DNA of 64,000 nt from JBCCGE01 sp039029455 (GTDB lineage: Bacteria > Pseudomonadota > Gammaproteobacteria > Arenicellales > Poriferihabitantaceae): NCBI GenBank assembly GCA_039029455.1, contig JBCCGE010000001.1, positions 1-64,000 on the forward strand. The letters run 5' to 3'. A model generated the notes under the pieces. That model did not search any database. It saw only the letters and a program-made list of their open reading frames with translations, and was not told the DNA's origin. A program made the position numbers and the translations under genes. Each line of letters opens with the position of its first letter. Position 1 is the stretch's first letter. Below are positions 33,472-42,719 of this stretch, in pieces.

Positions 33472-36247
33472 CGAGTAATTCCCCTGTCGGATCATAAAAG
33501 CAGGGCGCGCAAATCCGGGCGGACTGAGTGCTTCCTGTGTGCCAGACGTCGACCTCTTCGCCACTGCGTTCAAACCCGTTTTCTACCAGCGCCAGCGCAA
33601 TTGGATGATCCAGTGTCGGGCTGAAATAGCTCGAGGTCACATAGCCCTGTGAGCTACCGTTGTTGACGACGTGAGCTCCCGTGATCAGCGGCGAGGCGCC
33701 CTCGGCAGTCATCAAACCAACCAGCTGTTTCCGATTCGGTGAGTTGGCGTGCGCGGTATGCAGACTGCGATCTCCCAGAAACGCAGTCGATTTTTTCAGT
33801 CTGGGAACGCCGAATCCAAGATCATGGGGCATGGTTTCACCGTCCGTATCTTTGCCGATCACGATATACCCTTTCTCGGCTCTGAGAATCAGCAAGGCTT
33901 CAGAACCCATAAGACCACCGCCGTGTTTTCGAACCCCCGCGGCTAATGTCTCCCACAGCATTTGCGCACAGGACTGTCGTATCGACAGCTCGAAACTGCA
34001 GTCACCGGTAAAGCTGACGCGGGCGATCCGCAGAGGTTCGCCGTTCCATTGGTGTTCAATCATTGTCATGTGCGGAAAGCGCTGCGATTGCCATTCCATA
34101 TCCGGCAGGAGTTCGCTGATTACGGGTCGGGCTGACGGACCGGTCACGGTCAGCGTTGCCCAGTGATGCGTGGTGTCGTGAATGAAAATCCGATCCGGGT
34201 TGTTGCCGTCCTGTCGCCAGGCCTCGAGATGGGTGCGCACACCGTCTACGTGACTGGAGGAGCAGGAGATCAAAAAACGGTCGCTCCCCATGCGCGTAAT
34301 TACTCCGTCATCGTAGATCGCGCCACTTTCTGTGAGCATGAACCCGTATCTAATCTGCCCGGGTTTCAGGGTTGAAACGGTGTTGTAGTAGATAAAATTG
34401 ACGAAGGCTTCGGCATCGGGACCCATGACTTCAATTTTGCCCAGCGGCGTGCCGTCAAAAAGCGCAACGGCTGATCGGGCTGTCCTGACTTCCGCCGCAA
34501 TTCGGTCCTTCGTATCGCCCGCACCAAACCAGCCCGGTCGCAACCACCCGCCGTATTCACACAACGCGGCATCTTCCCGTCGATGGATGTGTTCGAGTGG
34601 CAGCCGCTTCAGCGAGTGCCGGTTTCGCCCGTGGAGTGGTCCATGGTACAGCTCAATCGGAACGGGCACGAACGGCGGTCGAAACGTGGTCGTGCCCACA
34701 TCGGGAACGGAACGCGCGCGAATTGACGCCATCGCCGCGAGTCCTGCCATGTTGGAGGTCTTGCCCTGATCCTGCGCCATACCCAGCGTGGTGTAACGCT
34801 TCAGGTGCTCTACGGAGATGTAATTCTCGCGGGCCGCCAGTTCAACATCCTTTAGTGTCACGTCATGTTGAAAATCGATCCATTGACGGCCCGGGCTGCC
34901 GGGTTTGGGCCAGACAGGTTCCGTTCGGAATGAGCAAACGGGTCGTGAAACTGATTCACCACGCCCGACGCGTTGTGCATGCTCCAGTGCGGGTTCGAGT
35001 GTAAACACTCCATTTGCGGCGCCGACCACCTGAATGTACTCGGGTCCCGTGGCCGGAAGGAACGCCTGGCATGGCGCATTCCATTCCAAAGCGCCGCCCG
35101 CATGCCGCCATAAATGAACTGTCGGCGTCATTCCGCCGGAACTCACAATAGTGTCCACGCGGTGATAATCACGACCCTGATAGATGCCTTTGATGTGCTT
35201 GCGGCCGGCAATGCGAAGCGGCGCGTCTTTGACCGGGTCAATGCGCACGATCTCGGCACCCGCATCGTGTAACAGCTGTTCCGACGAATCGGCGAAACTG
35301 TTGTTTGATACCAAAGCCATTCGTTTCCCGACCAGGACGTCATGTCGTGCAAGGTAGTCACAGCTCGCCTGCACAGACAGACTGCCGGGTCGGTCGTTGT
35401 TGGCAAAGGTGACCGGACGATCGATGGCGCCGGTTGCAAGAATGATCTGCCCAACGCGCATTCGAATAAGCCGGGGTGCGACGCCAAATGCGTTTTGCTG
35501 GACGAGTCCAACGAGCTGATGGTCGAACACGCCAAATGCGGTCGTCGATGACAGGATGCGACCGCCGGCCGACTGAATTGCCGCACGTTGACTGCCGATC
35601 CACTCGCGAGGTGACTCGCCTTCAATCACGCTCATCTGCAGCAAACCTCCTCCGAGATCAGGGTGGTCATCAACCAGGCAGGTGTCTCGTCCGGACTCGG
35701 CGGCCGCTCGAGCCGCCACCAGGCCGGCTGCACCTCCGCCAACGACAAGCACATCGCAACGGTCGTGTGTTTGTTCTGATCGGTAGCGTTGAAACACATC
35801 ATCAGTCACTGCGCCCAGTCCCGCCATTCGACGAATGGACGGTTCAAACATGTGCCAGTGCGGCCACATAAAGGTCTTGTAGTAGAACCCGGCGGTCAGC
35901 CATCGGTGAAACAGGTCCAGTACACCCTTTAGATCGTGATTTGCCGAGGGCCATGCATTGACGGAACGCGCGTGCATACCGTCTTCGAGAATCGTTGTCG
36001 CCGCCGCACAGTTCGGCAGTTCACAATCCCCAAGTCGGACACTCATGATGGCGTTCGAATCCTCTACCCACGAGCCCCAGGGCCCGCGAGGGCGGTGGTA
36101 TTTGAAACTGCGTCCCATGATGCGAACGCCATTTGCCAGCAAGGCCGAGGCCAGTGTGTCGCCTTCGCGGCCCTCATAGGATTTGCCGTCAAATGTAAAT
36201 CGCAGGCCTTCCGTCGATGCGACGGTCTTGATCCGGTACGAGGTCAT
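33464..36247 (-). CDS. soxA: sarcosine oxidase alpha subunit
   Basis: A 927-residue protein with the SoxA layout. The N-terminal 2Fe-2S-ferredoxin-like domain ('FTFDGKSYEGREGDTLASAL', 'GRSFKYHRPRGPWG') is followed by an FAD/NAD(P) Rossmann unit ('LVVGGGAAGLVAARAAAESG'). The C-terminal aminomethyltransferase (GCV_T) half ('TTFRPPFVPVPIELYHG', 'MLTESGAIYDDGVITRMG') is the folate-binding part. The complex oxidatively demethylates sarcosine to glycine and passes the methylene group to tetrahydrofolate. It overlaps soxD upstream (ATGA) and soxG downstream. Confidence 0.92.
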   Translation of the reverse strand: MTSYRIKTVASTEGLRFTFDGKSYEGREGDTLASALLANGVRIMGRSFKYHRPRGPWGSWVEDSNAIMSVRLGDCELPNCAAATTILEDGMHARSVNAWPSANHDLKGVLDLFHRWLTAGFYYKTFMWPHWHMFEPSIRRMAGLGAVTDDVFQRYRSEQTHDRCDVLVVGGGAAGLVAARAAAESGRDTCLVDDHPDLGGGLLQMSVIEGESPREWIGSQRAAIQSAGGRILSSTTAFGVFDHQLVGLVQQNAFGVAPRLIRMRVGQIILATGAIDRPVTFANNDRPGSLSVQASCDYLARHDVLVGKRMALVSNNSFADSSEQLLHDAGAEIVRIDPVKDAPLRIAGRKHIKGIYQGRDYHRVDTIVSSGGMTPTVHLWRHAGGALEWNAPCQAFLPATGPEYIQVVGAANGVFTLEPALEHAQRVGRGESVSRPVCSFRTEPVWPKPGSPGRQWIDFQHDVTLKDVELAARENYISVEHLKRYTTLGMAQDQGKTSNMAGLAAMASIRARSVPDVGTTTFRPPFVPVPIELYHGPLHGRNRHSLKRLPLEHIHRREDAALCEYGGWLRPGWFGAGDTKDRIAAEVRTARSAVALFDGTPLGKIEVMGPDAEAFVNFIYYNTVSTLKPGQIRYGFMLTESGAIYDDGVITRMGSDRFLISCSSSHVDGVRTHLEAWRQDGNNPDRIFIHDTTHHWATLTVTGPSARPVISELLPDMEWQSQRFPHMTMIEHQWNGEPLRIARVSFTGDCSFELSIRQSCAQMLWETLAAGVRKHGGGLMGSEALLILRAEKGYIVIGKDTDGETMPHDLGFGVPRLKKSTAFLGDRSLHTAHANSPNRKQLVGLMTAEGASPLITGAHVVNNGSSQGYVTSSYFSPTLDHPIALALVENGFERSGEEVDVWHTGSTQSARICAPCFYDPTGELLDA

Positions 36248-36510
36248 TCGTGATCCCGTCGCAGTGCGCGCACCTCAATCACCTCCATGGTGACGCTGTC
36301 GCGCTCCATCACAAACAGCTCAGCACAGGTCATGTGCATCCACACTTCTTTGACCCGGCCTTTTTCATTACGCTGGGTATGCAGATACTGCGCCCATTCG
36401 GAGTCGCTGACATCGGCCGTGGTGTCCGGTCGGGTTTTTCCAAGCTCTCCGGCAAAGTGAAATTCACGCTCGTCTCGGGGCCCGCAAAATGGACAGGGAA
36501 ATATCTGCAT
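36244..36510 (-). CDS. soxD: sarcosine oxidase delta subunit
   Basis: An 88-residue SoxD with the zinc-binding start 'MQIFPCPFCGPRDEREFHFAG' and the family's 'WAQYLHTQRNEKG', 'EVWMHMTCAELFVMERD' blocks. The first cysteine pair (Cys6, Cys9) and the later Cys-containing loop form the structural zinc site in characterised SoxD. It sits 9 bases after soxB and overlaps soxA by ATGA, the standard soxBDAG order. Confidence 0.93.
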   Translation of the reverse strand: MQIFPCPFCGPRDEREFHFAGELGKTRPDTTADVSDSEWAQYLHTQRNEKGRVKEVWMHMTCAELFVMERDSVTMEVIEVRALRRDHE

Positions 36511-36519
36511 GACCGTGCG

Positions 36520-37770
36520 TTAGTGAGGGATACCTGAGGCGGCACCTTCATCCACCAGAAACCCGGTAGAGAAGCGGTCGAGGTCAAACGGGCGGCTGAG
36601 CGCATGGTGCTGCCCGGTGGCGATCAAGTGTGCGAGCAAATACCCGCCTACAGGAATTGCCTTGAAACCGCCGGTACCCCATCCACAGTTTAAATACAGA
36701 CCCTTCAGTCCGGATGGCCCGATGATGGGGGAACTATCCGGTGTGACATCGACAATGCCCGCCCAGTGGCGCAATAACTTGACCCTTGCCAGCGATGGCA
36801 TCATCTCGGCGAGCCCGCCCAGAACCGCTTCCTGCATCGGCAGGTTGCCGCGCTGTCCGTAAGACGGTACACGATCCAGACCGCCGCCAATCACCAGTCC
36901 ACCTTTGTCGGACTGACTGACGTAGGTTCCAAACGGCGGACACAGCACGACCGTGTTGAGTACGGGTTTGATGGATTCGGAGACAAACGCCTGCAGTGCA
37001 TAGGAGTGGATGGGTAGCCCTACGCCGGCCATGGATGCCAGCACCGAGCTGTGACCGGCGACTGCAGCGCCAACAGCGCCCGCTCTGATTTCACCACGGG
37101 ACGTGTTGACACCGACACACTGGCCGCCCTCGACGAGAAAGTCCAGCACTTCACAGTTTTGAATGATATCAACGCCCCTTGCATCGGCCGCTCGCGCAAG
37201 TCCCCATGCCACCGCATCATGGCGTGCTGTACCCGCACGTTTTTGCAATACGCCACCGTGAATCGGATATCGCATCTGCGGACTGAAGTTGAGCCTCGGC
37301 TCCAGTTTCTGCACCTGGTCGGCGTCCAGCAGCTCTGCATCAACACCGTTCAGTCTCATGGCATTCGTTTGCCGGGCCGCCATCTCCATTTCAGGTTCGG
37401 AGTGCGCGGTTACAATCATGCCGCGCTGTGAAAACATGATGTTGTAGTTCAGCTCGCGGGACAGTCCCTCATAGAGTTGGACCGACTTGTCGTACAGCGC
37501 TGCGCTTTGCGGATAAAAGTAATTGGATCGGATCGCTGTGGTGTTGCGCCCGGTATTGCCGCCACCAAGCCAGCCTTTCTCAATTACGGCGACATGGGTA
37601 ATGCCGTGTTTCCGCGCCAGGTAATAGGCCGTCGCCAGACCGTGACCGCCGCCGCCGATGATGACCGCGTCGTACGCGGATTTTGGTTCCGGAGTGCGCC
37701 ACGCCGGCGTCCAGCCGCGGTGACCTCGGAGGCCCTCACGCAGTAAACTGAGCGCGGAATACCGTTTCAT
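36520..37770 (-). CDS. soxB: sarcosine oxidase beta subunit
   Basis: A 416-residue SoxB. 'SLLREGLRGHRGW' begins the protein, followed by the FAD site 'DAVIIGGGGHGLATAYYLA' and 'GGGNTGRNTTAIRSNY'. 'GTARHDAVAWG' contains His184, a candidate for the covalent FMN histidine of this subunit. 'GWGTGGFKAIPVGGYLLAHL' closes the FAD domain. This subunit carries out oxidation of N-methylglycine. Its ATG overlaps the stop of the TetR gene, so regulator and enzyme are co-translated. Confidence 0.93.
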   Translation of the reverse strand: MKRYSALSLLREGLRGHRGWTPAWRTPEPKSAYDAVIIGGGGHGLATAYYLARKHGITHVAVIEKGWLGGGNTGRNTTAIRSNYFYPQSAALYDKSVQLYEGLSRELNYNIMFSQRGMIVTAHSEPEMEMAARQTNAMRLNGVDAELLDADQVQKLEPRLNFSPQMRYPIHGGVLQKRAGTARHDAVAWGLARAADARGVDIIQNCEVLDFLVEGGQCVGVNTSRGEIRAGAVGAAVAGHSSVLASMAGVGLPIHSYALQAFVSESIKPVLNTVVLCPPFGTYVSQSDKGGLVIGGGLDRVPSYGQRGNLPMQEAVLGGLAEMMPSLARVKLLRHWAGIVDVTPDSSPIIGPSGLKGLYLNCGWGTGGFKAIPVGGYLLAHLIATGQHHALSRPFDLDRFSTGFLVDEGAASGIPH

Positions 37771-38351
37771 GATTCAGAATTCGTGTCCTGTGCAAATGCA
37801 AATCGACGATACTGGGCCAGCAGGTCGGGACTCGGTTCCTCGCCGGTGAAACCGCGCAGGTAACCCTCGAGACGATTCATTCGCTCTTCCATGGGTTCTC
37901 GCACGTCGAGCGCGTGATAACCGAGCTGCATGTAGTAGATAATGCGCGCACGAATCTCGGCGTCATAGTCTGAAAAACCGTGTCTGGCGAACATTACAGT
38001 GATAGCGTTCAGTCGCGTTTTGTCAGCGACGTCGATACGAGTGCGCACTGTCTTGTCGCGTCGCGCCCATTCGCGCACGGCAAAATCCAGCCCACAATGA
38101 AACATGTCGGCATCGAGAAATGCCGCGAAAAAGTTGCACGCCGCCTCACCAATGCTGTCGGCAGATTTGTCGCACGCGTTTACGATGGATTGGGTGTTTC
38201 GTTGTTCCCAGTCGTCGAGAAGAGCCTGCAGCAGCTGCTTTCGACTTTTGAAATACCAGTAAAAACTCGAACGGGATACGCCCAGCTGGTTACTCAGAGT
38301 CAGCACCTTGACTTCGGCAACGCCCTCATTGACCAGCACGTTCCGCGCCAC
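37767..38351 (-). CDS. TetR family regulator embedded in the sox/mttB operon
   Basis: A TetR-type regulator with the helix-turn-helix 'VLTLSNQLGVSRSSFYWYFK' and an all-helical C-terminal ligand domain ('FAVREWARRDKTVRTRID', 'IIYYMQLGYHALDVREPM'). The coordinates start at a GTG, but this cuts into helix 1. The frame stays open upstream and reads 'PLVGHVKVTREDWLN' before it, which is the conserved start of this TetR subgroup. No ATG, GTG or TTG occurs between there and the mttB stop, so the true start may be an unusual codon up to about 38453. It probably senses a methylated amine and controls its own operon. Confidence 0.82.
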   Translation of the reverse strand: MARNVLVNEGVAEVKVLTLSNQLGVSRSSFYWYFKSRKQLLQALLDDWEQRNTQSIVNACDKSADSIGEAACNFFAAFLDADMFHCGLDFAVREWARRDKTVRTRIDVADKTRLNAITVMFARHGFSDYDAEIRARIIYYMQLGYHALDVREPMEERMNRLEGYLRGFTGEEPSPDLLAQYRRFAFAQDTNSES

Positions 38352-38449
38352 GTTGAGCCAGTCTTCCCGTGTGACCTTGACGTGGCCAACTAGCGGCGCC
38401 TTGTCAGGGTCGTCGCGATGCAGGATCGGTATGGCCTGGCGTGCGATGG

Positions 38450-40006
38450 TCAGTGCTCCGGAGACGCACCACCCTCGGCGGTGCGTTTTGCGATAAACGC
38501 CGCCAACGCTTCGCGTCGGTCACCGTCGGTGTCTGGCGGAGTGAATTCATTCACAATGCGTTTCCAGACCTGCGTGGCTCGATCCGCCGTAGTCTGCGCA
38601 CCGCGCTCCTGCCAGGTTCCAAAGTTGGTGTAATCGTGGACGATCGGTTCGTAGAATTCGCTGGTGTATCGTTCCATGGTTTGCGGTGCCGAGAAAAAAT
38701 GACCGCCGGGCTCGACCTGCGTCAGTGCAGTCTCATAACCGATCTCACTGGTTCCGGCCTGTGCACCCGCGCAGAGTTCAGCCACCATATTCAATACCTC
38801 AGTGTCGGTAATCAGTTGTTCGTAGGACACCGTCAGTCCGCCCTCCAGCCATCCGGCGGAGTGAATGACGACCGTGGCACCGGCCATCAGGCATCCCCAG
38901 AGTCCAAACTGGTTTTCATTGGCCGCCTGGGCATCGCAGAGATTTGCCGCCGAGCCCGCTGCCGATCGCCAGGGCAATCCTAAAGATCGCGCCAGTTGGC
39001 CCGCAGCCAGGGACGCCTGGAAATGCGCCGGCGTGCCGAATGCCGGCGAGCCCGACTTCATGTCGACGTTTGACGTAAAGGTCCCGTAGCAGACCGGTGC
39101 ACCGGGGTTGGCCAGTTGGGTGAGCGCGATGGCCGCCAGTGCTTCAGCGTGGCTCAGCGTAATCGCTCCAGCGACTGTAATCGGCGCCATCGCCCCCATC
39201 AGGGTGAACGGCGTCACTATGGACATCTGTCCGTGCCGGGCGAAGTCGATCAGTCCCTGCGCCATCAGGTTATCGATCGTTCTCGGGCTATTGGTGTTGA
39301 TGATGGTGTAGCAGTGCGGCTCGCGGTAAAACTCAGCGTCAGCGAGTCCACGAAAATCGCGAACCATCTCGAAGCAATCCTGAACCTGAGACTTGCCGCG
39401 GGAAAACACGAACGGGAACTTGTCCGACAGCGTCATCTGCATTTCGGTGGTGAAATAGTGACGCAGATGAGTCGGTACATCCTGCGGTTCAACCTGTGGC
39501 GATACCATATGAAACACATCGAAATGTTGTGTCAGCATCAGATACTCGCGGTAGTCACGCGCCGATCCAGGGCGCCGTCCGCGTTCGAGATCGGTTGCAT
39601 TGGGTGCGCCGGCACCGGCCTGGAATACCAGACTGCCGAGCTGGAGTACCATATCGCGCTTTCTTGACCCTGCCCTGCAGGTAATGGATGTCGGCGCGCT
39701 CTGCAGCGCAGCTTCGATAATTTCGCGACCGATCGACACCATATGGGTTGACGGATCAACGCTTGCACCGGCTGCGGCATAGAGCGCTCGAGCCTCTGGC
39801 AACAGCACCTTGATGCCTTTTTCCTGCAGAACTTTCAGCGCGTTCTCGTGCATGTCGGCGATCTGATCCGCCGAAAACACATCCATTGGCGGAAACGGAT
39901 TGCGCAGCTCGCGATAGTTTACCTCCCGACTTGCAGGCGCTGCTTTCTCCGCGCTGCGTCCGCGTCGGCGTCTGCTGCGACCGTTGGCTGAAGGATCCCC
40001 GGTCAT
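38450..40006 (-). CDS. non-pyrrolysine MttB-family methyltransferase
   Basis: A 518-residue protein of the trimethylamine methyltransferase (MttB) superfamily. Conserved patterns include 'GSLVFQAGAGAPNATDLERG', 'FFTTEMQM'-like strands, 'NSPRTIDNLMAQGLIDFARH', 'TLMGAMAPITVAGAITLSHA' and 'ELCAGAQAGTSEIGYETAL'. The frame is continuous with no in-frame TAG, so this is not a pyrrolysine enzyme. Relatives demethylate glycine betaine or other quaternary amines onto a corrinoid protein, or act in related betaine breakdown. I chose the ATG at 40006, 5 bases after the preceding stop; a TTG at 40015 overlaps that stop. Confidence 0.88.
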   Translation of the reverse strand: MTGDPSANGRSRRRRGRSAEKAAPASREVNYRELRNPFPPMDVFSADQIADMHENALKVLQEKGIKVLLPEARALYAAAGASVDPSTHMVSIGREIIEAALQSAPTSITCRAGSRKRDMVLQLGSLVFQAGAGAPNATDLERGRRPGSARDYREYLMLTQHFDVFHMVSPQVEPQDVPTHLRHYFTTEMQMTLSDKFPFVFSRGKSQVQDCFEMVRDFRGLADAEFYREPHCYTIINTNSPRTIDNLMAQGLIDFARHGQMSIVTPFTLMGAMAPITVAGAITLSHAEALAAIALTQLANPGAPVCYGTFTSNVDMKSGSPAFGTPAHFQASLAAGQLARSLGLPWRSAAGSAANLCDAQAANENQFGLWGCLMAGATVVIHSAGWLEGGLTVSYEQLITDTEVLNMVAELCAGAQAGTSEIGYETALTQVEPGGHFFSAPQTMERYTSEFYEPIVHDYTNFGTWQERGAQTTADRATQVWKRIVNEFTPPDTDGDRREALAAFIAKRTAEGGASPEH

Positions 40007-40011
40007 GGCGA

Positions 40012-42420
40012 TCAACCTCGCATAGCGTTGCCTTCGGGATCGTAAGGTGACGGTGGAATCACTCTGGCCGTGCGCTCCTGTCCAACAATATGCACCGTCA
40101 GTTCATTGCCTTCATCGGTCTGATCGCGGTTCAGCATCGCCATGGCCAGTGACTTACCGATAGTGTGTCCGTATCCACCGGAGGTGACGAATCCCACCAG
40201 CTCACCGTCTTTCCAGACCGGTTCAAAACCGCTGGCATCGGCATCCGTTGCATCGATCTCGAGCGTGACCACACGTTGCGACGACCCTCCCGCATCGCGT
40301 TCTTTCAGGGCGGCATCACGGCCGATAAAGTCACCTTTGTCCCAGTCAATCCAGCGGTCCATTCCGGTCTGCGCGGCGGTATAGCCCTGGGTGAACTCGG
40401 TGGACCAGATGCCGAAACTTTTCTCCAGACGCAGACTGAGCAACGCGTTGAATCCGACTTCGCGCAGCCCCAGATCAGCGCCGGCCTGAAGCAGGGTTTC
40501 GCGCAGGGTGATGTGTTCGGTGGCCGCACAGTGAATTTCATAACCCAGTTCGCCGGCAACGGACAATCTGCCCACCTTGACGCGCAACATGCCGATGTCA
40601 AACGTCCCGCAGCTCATGAATTTAAGATCGTCGACCGGGCCGTCGGTGAGCTTTTGCAGAATCTTCAGACTGTTGGGACCGGAAAGGCTGAAGCCGACCA
40701 CGGAATCCGAGATGTCATTGACCTCGACGTCTTCACCCATATGATCGTGAAACCAGCGCATGTGCCAGGTGCGCAAATAGTAACTGCCCATAATCCACCA
40801 GGTGCCGTCTCCCCAGTTGAACACCGTGAGGTCACCTTTTAGTCGCCCGTCCGGGGCCAGCATCGGCGCCAGTCTGGCCCGTCCCGGTGCGGGCAGTTTT
40901 GACGCCATGAGCGTGTTTAACCAGGCTTCCGCACCTTCGCCCGTGACTTCATACCGCGAAAACGCGGTGATATCCAATAGTCCTGCTGATGCACGCACGG
41001 CATTGCACTCCTCGGCGACTATTTCAAAGGCGTTTGATCGTTTCAGCGTGGGCGTTTCAACAAAATCACTGGTGGGCGCAAAGTAGAGCGGCAGTTCGAG
41101 ACCGTAGCTCGCACCCCACTGACACCCGGCACGAGTCATTGCCGAATAGGCGGGTGCTTTATTCAGTGGTCGGCCCGCAGGCAGTTGCTCGTTGGGGTAG
41201 GTCATGACGAAACGGCGGGTGTAAAACTGACCCGTGGTTTCTCTGATGAATTGTTTATTTTCAGCGTAGGGACCAAACCGGGCTACATCCATGCCATACA
41301 CATCGGCTTCGGGTTCGCCGTGTATGATCCATTCCGCCAGAGATTTGCCGACACCGCCGCCCTGAAGGTAGCCCGCCATCACAGCACAGGCGCACCAGTA
41401 ACCCGGCTTGCCGCGCACCGGCCCAACCAGCGGGTTGCCGTCCGGCGCGAATGTAAACGCGCCGTTTACCCAGCTTTTCACACCGACTTCCTGCAGAGCC
41501 GGATATCGCTCAAAGCCGAGCGTGAGTTCGTTTTCGATGCGATCGGGATCTTCCTGCTGAAGCTCAAAACCGTAATCCCATGATGCACCGTCCATCATCC
41601 AGTGCTCGTGATTGATTTCATAGATTCCGAGCAGTATTCCATTCTGGTCCTGACGCATGTAGGTAAACCCCTCAAGGTCTACGACCAGGGGTAGTTCCTT
41701 GTCGAGTGACTCCACGCCGGGAATCGTGTCCGATATGAGGTAGTGGTGGTTCAGGGGTGACAGCGGCAGTTCAATGCCGGCCATGCGTCCGACCTGCTTG
41801 GCCCAAAGCCCTGCTGCGTTGACCACGTGTTCGGCATGAATGGTGCCTTTCTCGGTAACAACATCCCATCCGTCTTTAGTTTGAATCAGCTCCAGTACGC
41901 GGTTGTGTTCAATCACCTGCGCACCGTGTTTTTTTGCCGCGCCTGCGTAGGCGTGCACGGTGCTGGTCGTGTCCACGTAGCCCTCGCGGTCTGCCCACAT
42001 GCCACCGAGAATGCCGTGCGTCGACATGATTGGGCAGTGTTCTCCGGCCTCTTCGGGGGTGATTAGATGGACATCGTGAATGCCAATCGACTGGAAAACC
42101 CGATACGCTGATTGCAACCACTCCCAGCGATCGGGCGTACCCGCCAACGTCATGCCGCCGGTCATGTGCATGCCGACAGATTGACCCGACTCCTTTTCAA
42201 TTTCCGAGAGCAGGTCAATGGTGTATGCCTGCAGTGAAGCAATATTGGGATCGGCGTTGAGTGCGTGGAATCCACCCGCAGCATGCCAGCTTGATCCGGC
42301 CGTCAGCACCGATCGCTCAATCAGGCAGACGTCCTTCCAGCCGAACTTTGCGAGGTGGTACAACACGGATGCGCCGACGACACCCCCTCCGATAACGACA
42401 ACGCGATAGTGAGAATTCAT
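40012..42420 (-). CDS. dimethylglycine/sarcosine dehydrogenase-like FAD and folate protein
   Basis: An 802-residue two-part enzyme. The N-terminal DAO domain has 'VVVIGGGVVGASVLYHL' and 'SSWHAAGG', whose His46 matches the histidine that carries covalent FAD in dimethylglycine dehydrogenases. The C-terminal half is an aminomethyltransferase-type folate domain ('YFAPTSDFVETPTLKRS', 'DLTVFNWGDGTWWIMGS', 'VSVAGELGYEIH'-like segment). It would remove an N-methyl group and hand it to tetrahydrofolate. GGGAGA 7 bases upstream supports the ATG at 42420 over the TTG at 42426. It is the first gene of the operon leading into mttB and soxBDAG. Confidence 0.9.
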   Translation of the reverse strand: MNSHYRVVVIGGGVVGASVLYHLAKFGWKDVCLIERSVLTAGSSWHAAGGFHALNADPNIASLQAYTIDLLSEIEKESGQSVGMHMTGGMTLAGTPDRWEWLQSAYRVFQSIGIHDVHLITPEEAGEHCPIMSTHGILGGMWADREGYVDTTSTVHAYAGAAKKHGAQVIEHNRVLELIQTKDGWDVVTEKGTIHAEHVVNAAGLWAKQVGRMAGIELPLSPLNHHYLISDTIPGVESLDKELPLVVDLEGFTYMRQDQNGILLGIYEINHEHWMMDGASWDYGFELQQEDPDRIENELTLGFERYPALQEVGVKSWVNGAFTFAPDGNPLVGPVRGKPGYWCACAVMAGYLQGGGVGKSLAEWIIHGEPEADVYGMDVARFGPYAENKQFIRETTGQFYTRRFVMTYPNEQLPAGRPLNKAPAYSAMTRAGCQWGASYGLELPLYFAPTSDFVETPTLKRSNAFEIVAEECNAVRASAGLLDITAFSRYEVTGEGAEAWLNTLMASKLPAPGRARLAPMLAPDGRLKGDLTVFNWGDGTWWIMGSYYLRTWHMRWFHDHMGEDVEVNDISDSVVGFSLSGPNSLKILQKLTDGPVDDLKFMSCGTFDIGMLRVKVGRLSVAGELGYEIHCAATEHITLRETLLQAGADLGLREVGFNALLSLRLEKSFGIWSTEFTQGYTAAQTGMDRWIDWDKGDFIGRDAALKERDAGGSSQRVVTLEIDATDADASGFEPVWKDGELVGFVTSGGYGHTIGKSLAMAMLNRDQTDEGNELTVHIVGQERTARVIPPSPYDPEGNAMRG

Positions 42421-42570
42421 TTGCAATCTCCCGACAGTGTTTAAGTACAGGGTCGCTGACTACACGGAGCGCGACACTGGTATTAGACAGAACTGTACGG
42501 AGTATGGTTGTTATTGGACACAAATGTCTATAGGTTTGTGCAGAATTACTCGGGTTCGCGTCCGGATCGG

Positions 42571-42679
42571 GATTGCCGCGCCTTCGGCTCGCAGTGACTG
42601 CAGAGGCATGGGGCAACCCGGTTGATTAAGCCCAGGGCGCTAACAGTGACATTGCGAGGAGCCCCGCGCCGTGGCAATC
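42571..42679. repeat. imperfect inverted-repeat element, copy 1
   Basis: The left arm (42571-42598) begins GATTGCCGCGCC and the right arm (42646-42679) ends GCGCCGTGGCAATC. Reversed, the left arm gives GGCGCGGCAATC, and both arms share TGCGAG, so they form an inverted pair with about 47 bases between them. The 'GTCATTGCGAGG...GGCAATC' type of sequence is a widespread small intergenic repeat in bacterial genomes. A related copy lies at 44669-44780. Confidence 0.55.
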
Positions 42680-42719
42680 TGTATCTAATGCAGAAACAAA
42701 ACCACGTTTAGTCAGCGCG

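Noticed and set aside
36048..36080. tRNA-like GTTCGAATCC motif
   Set aside because: It lies inside soxA coding sequence and no cloverleaf can be drawn around it.
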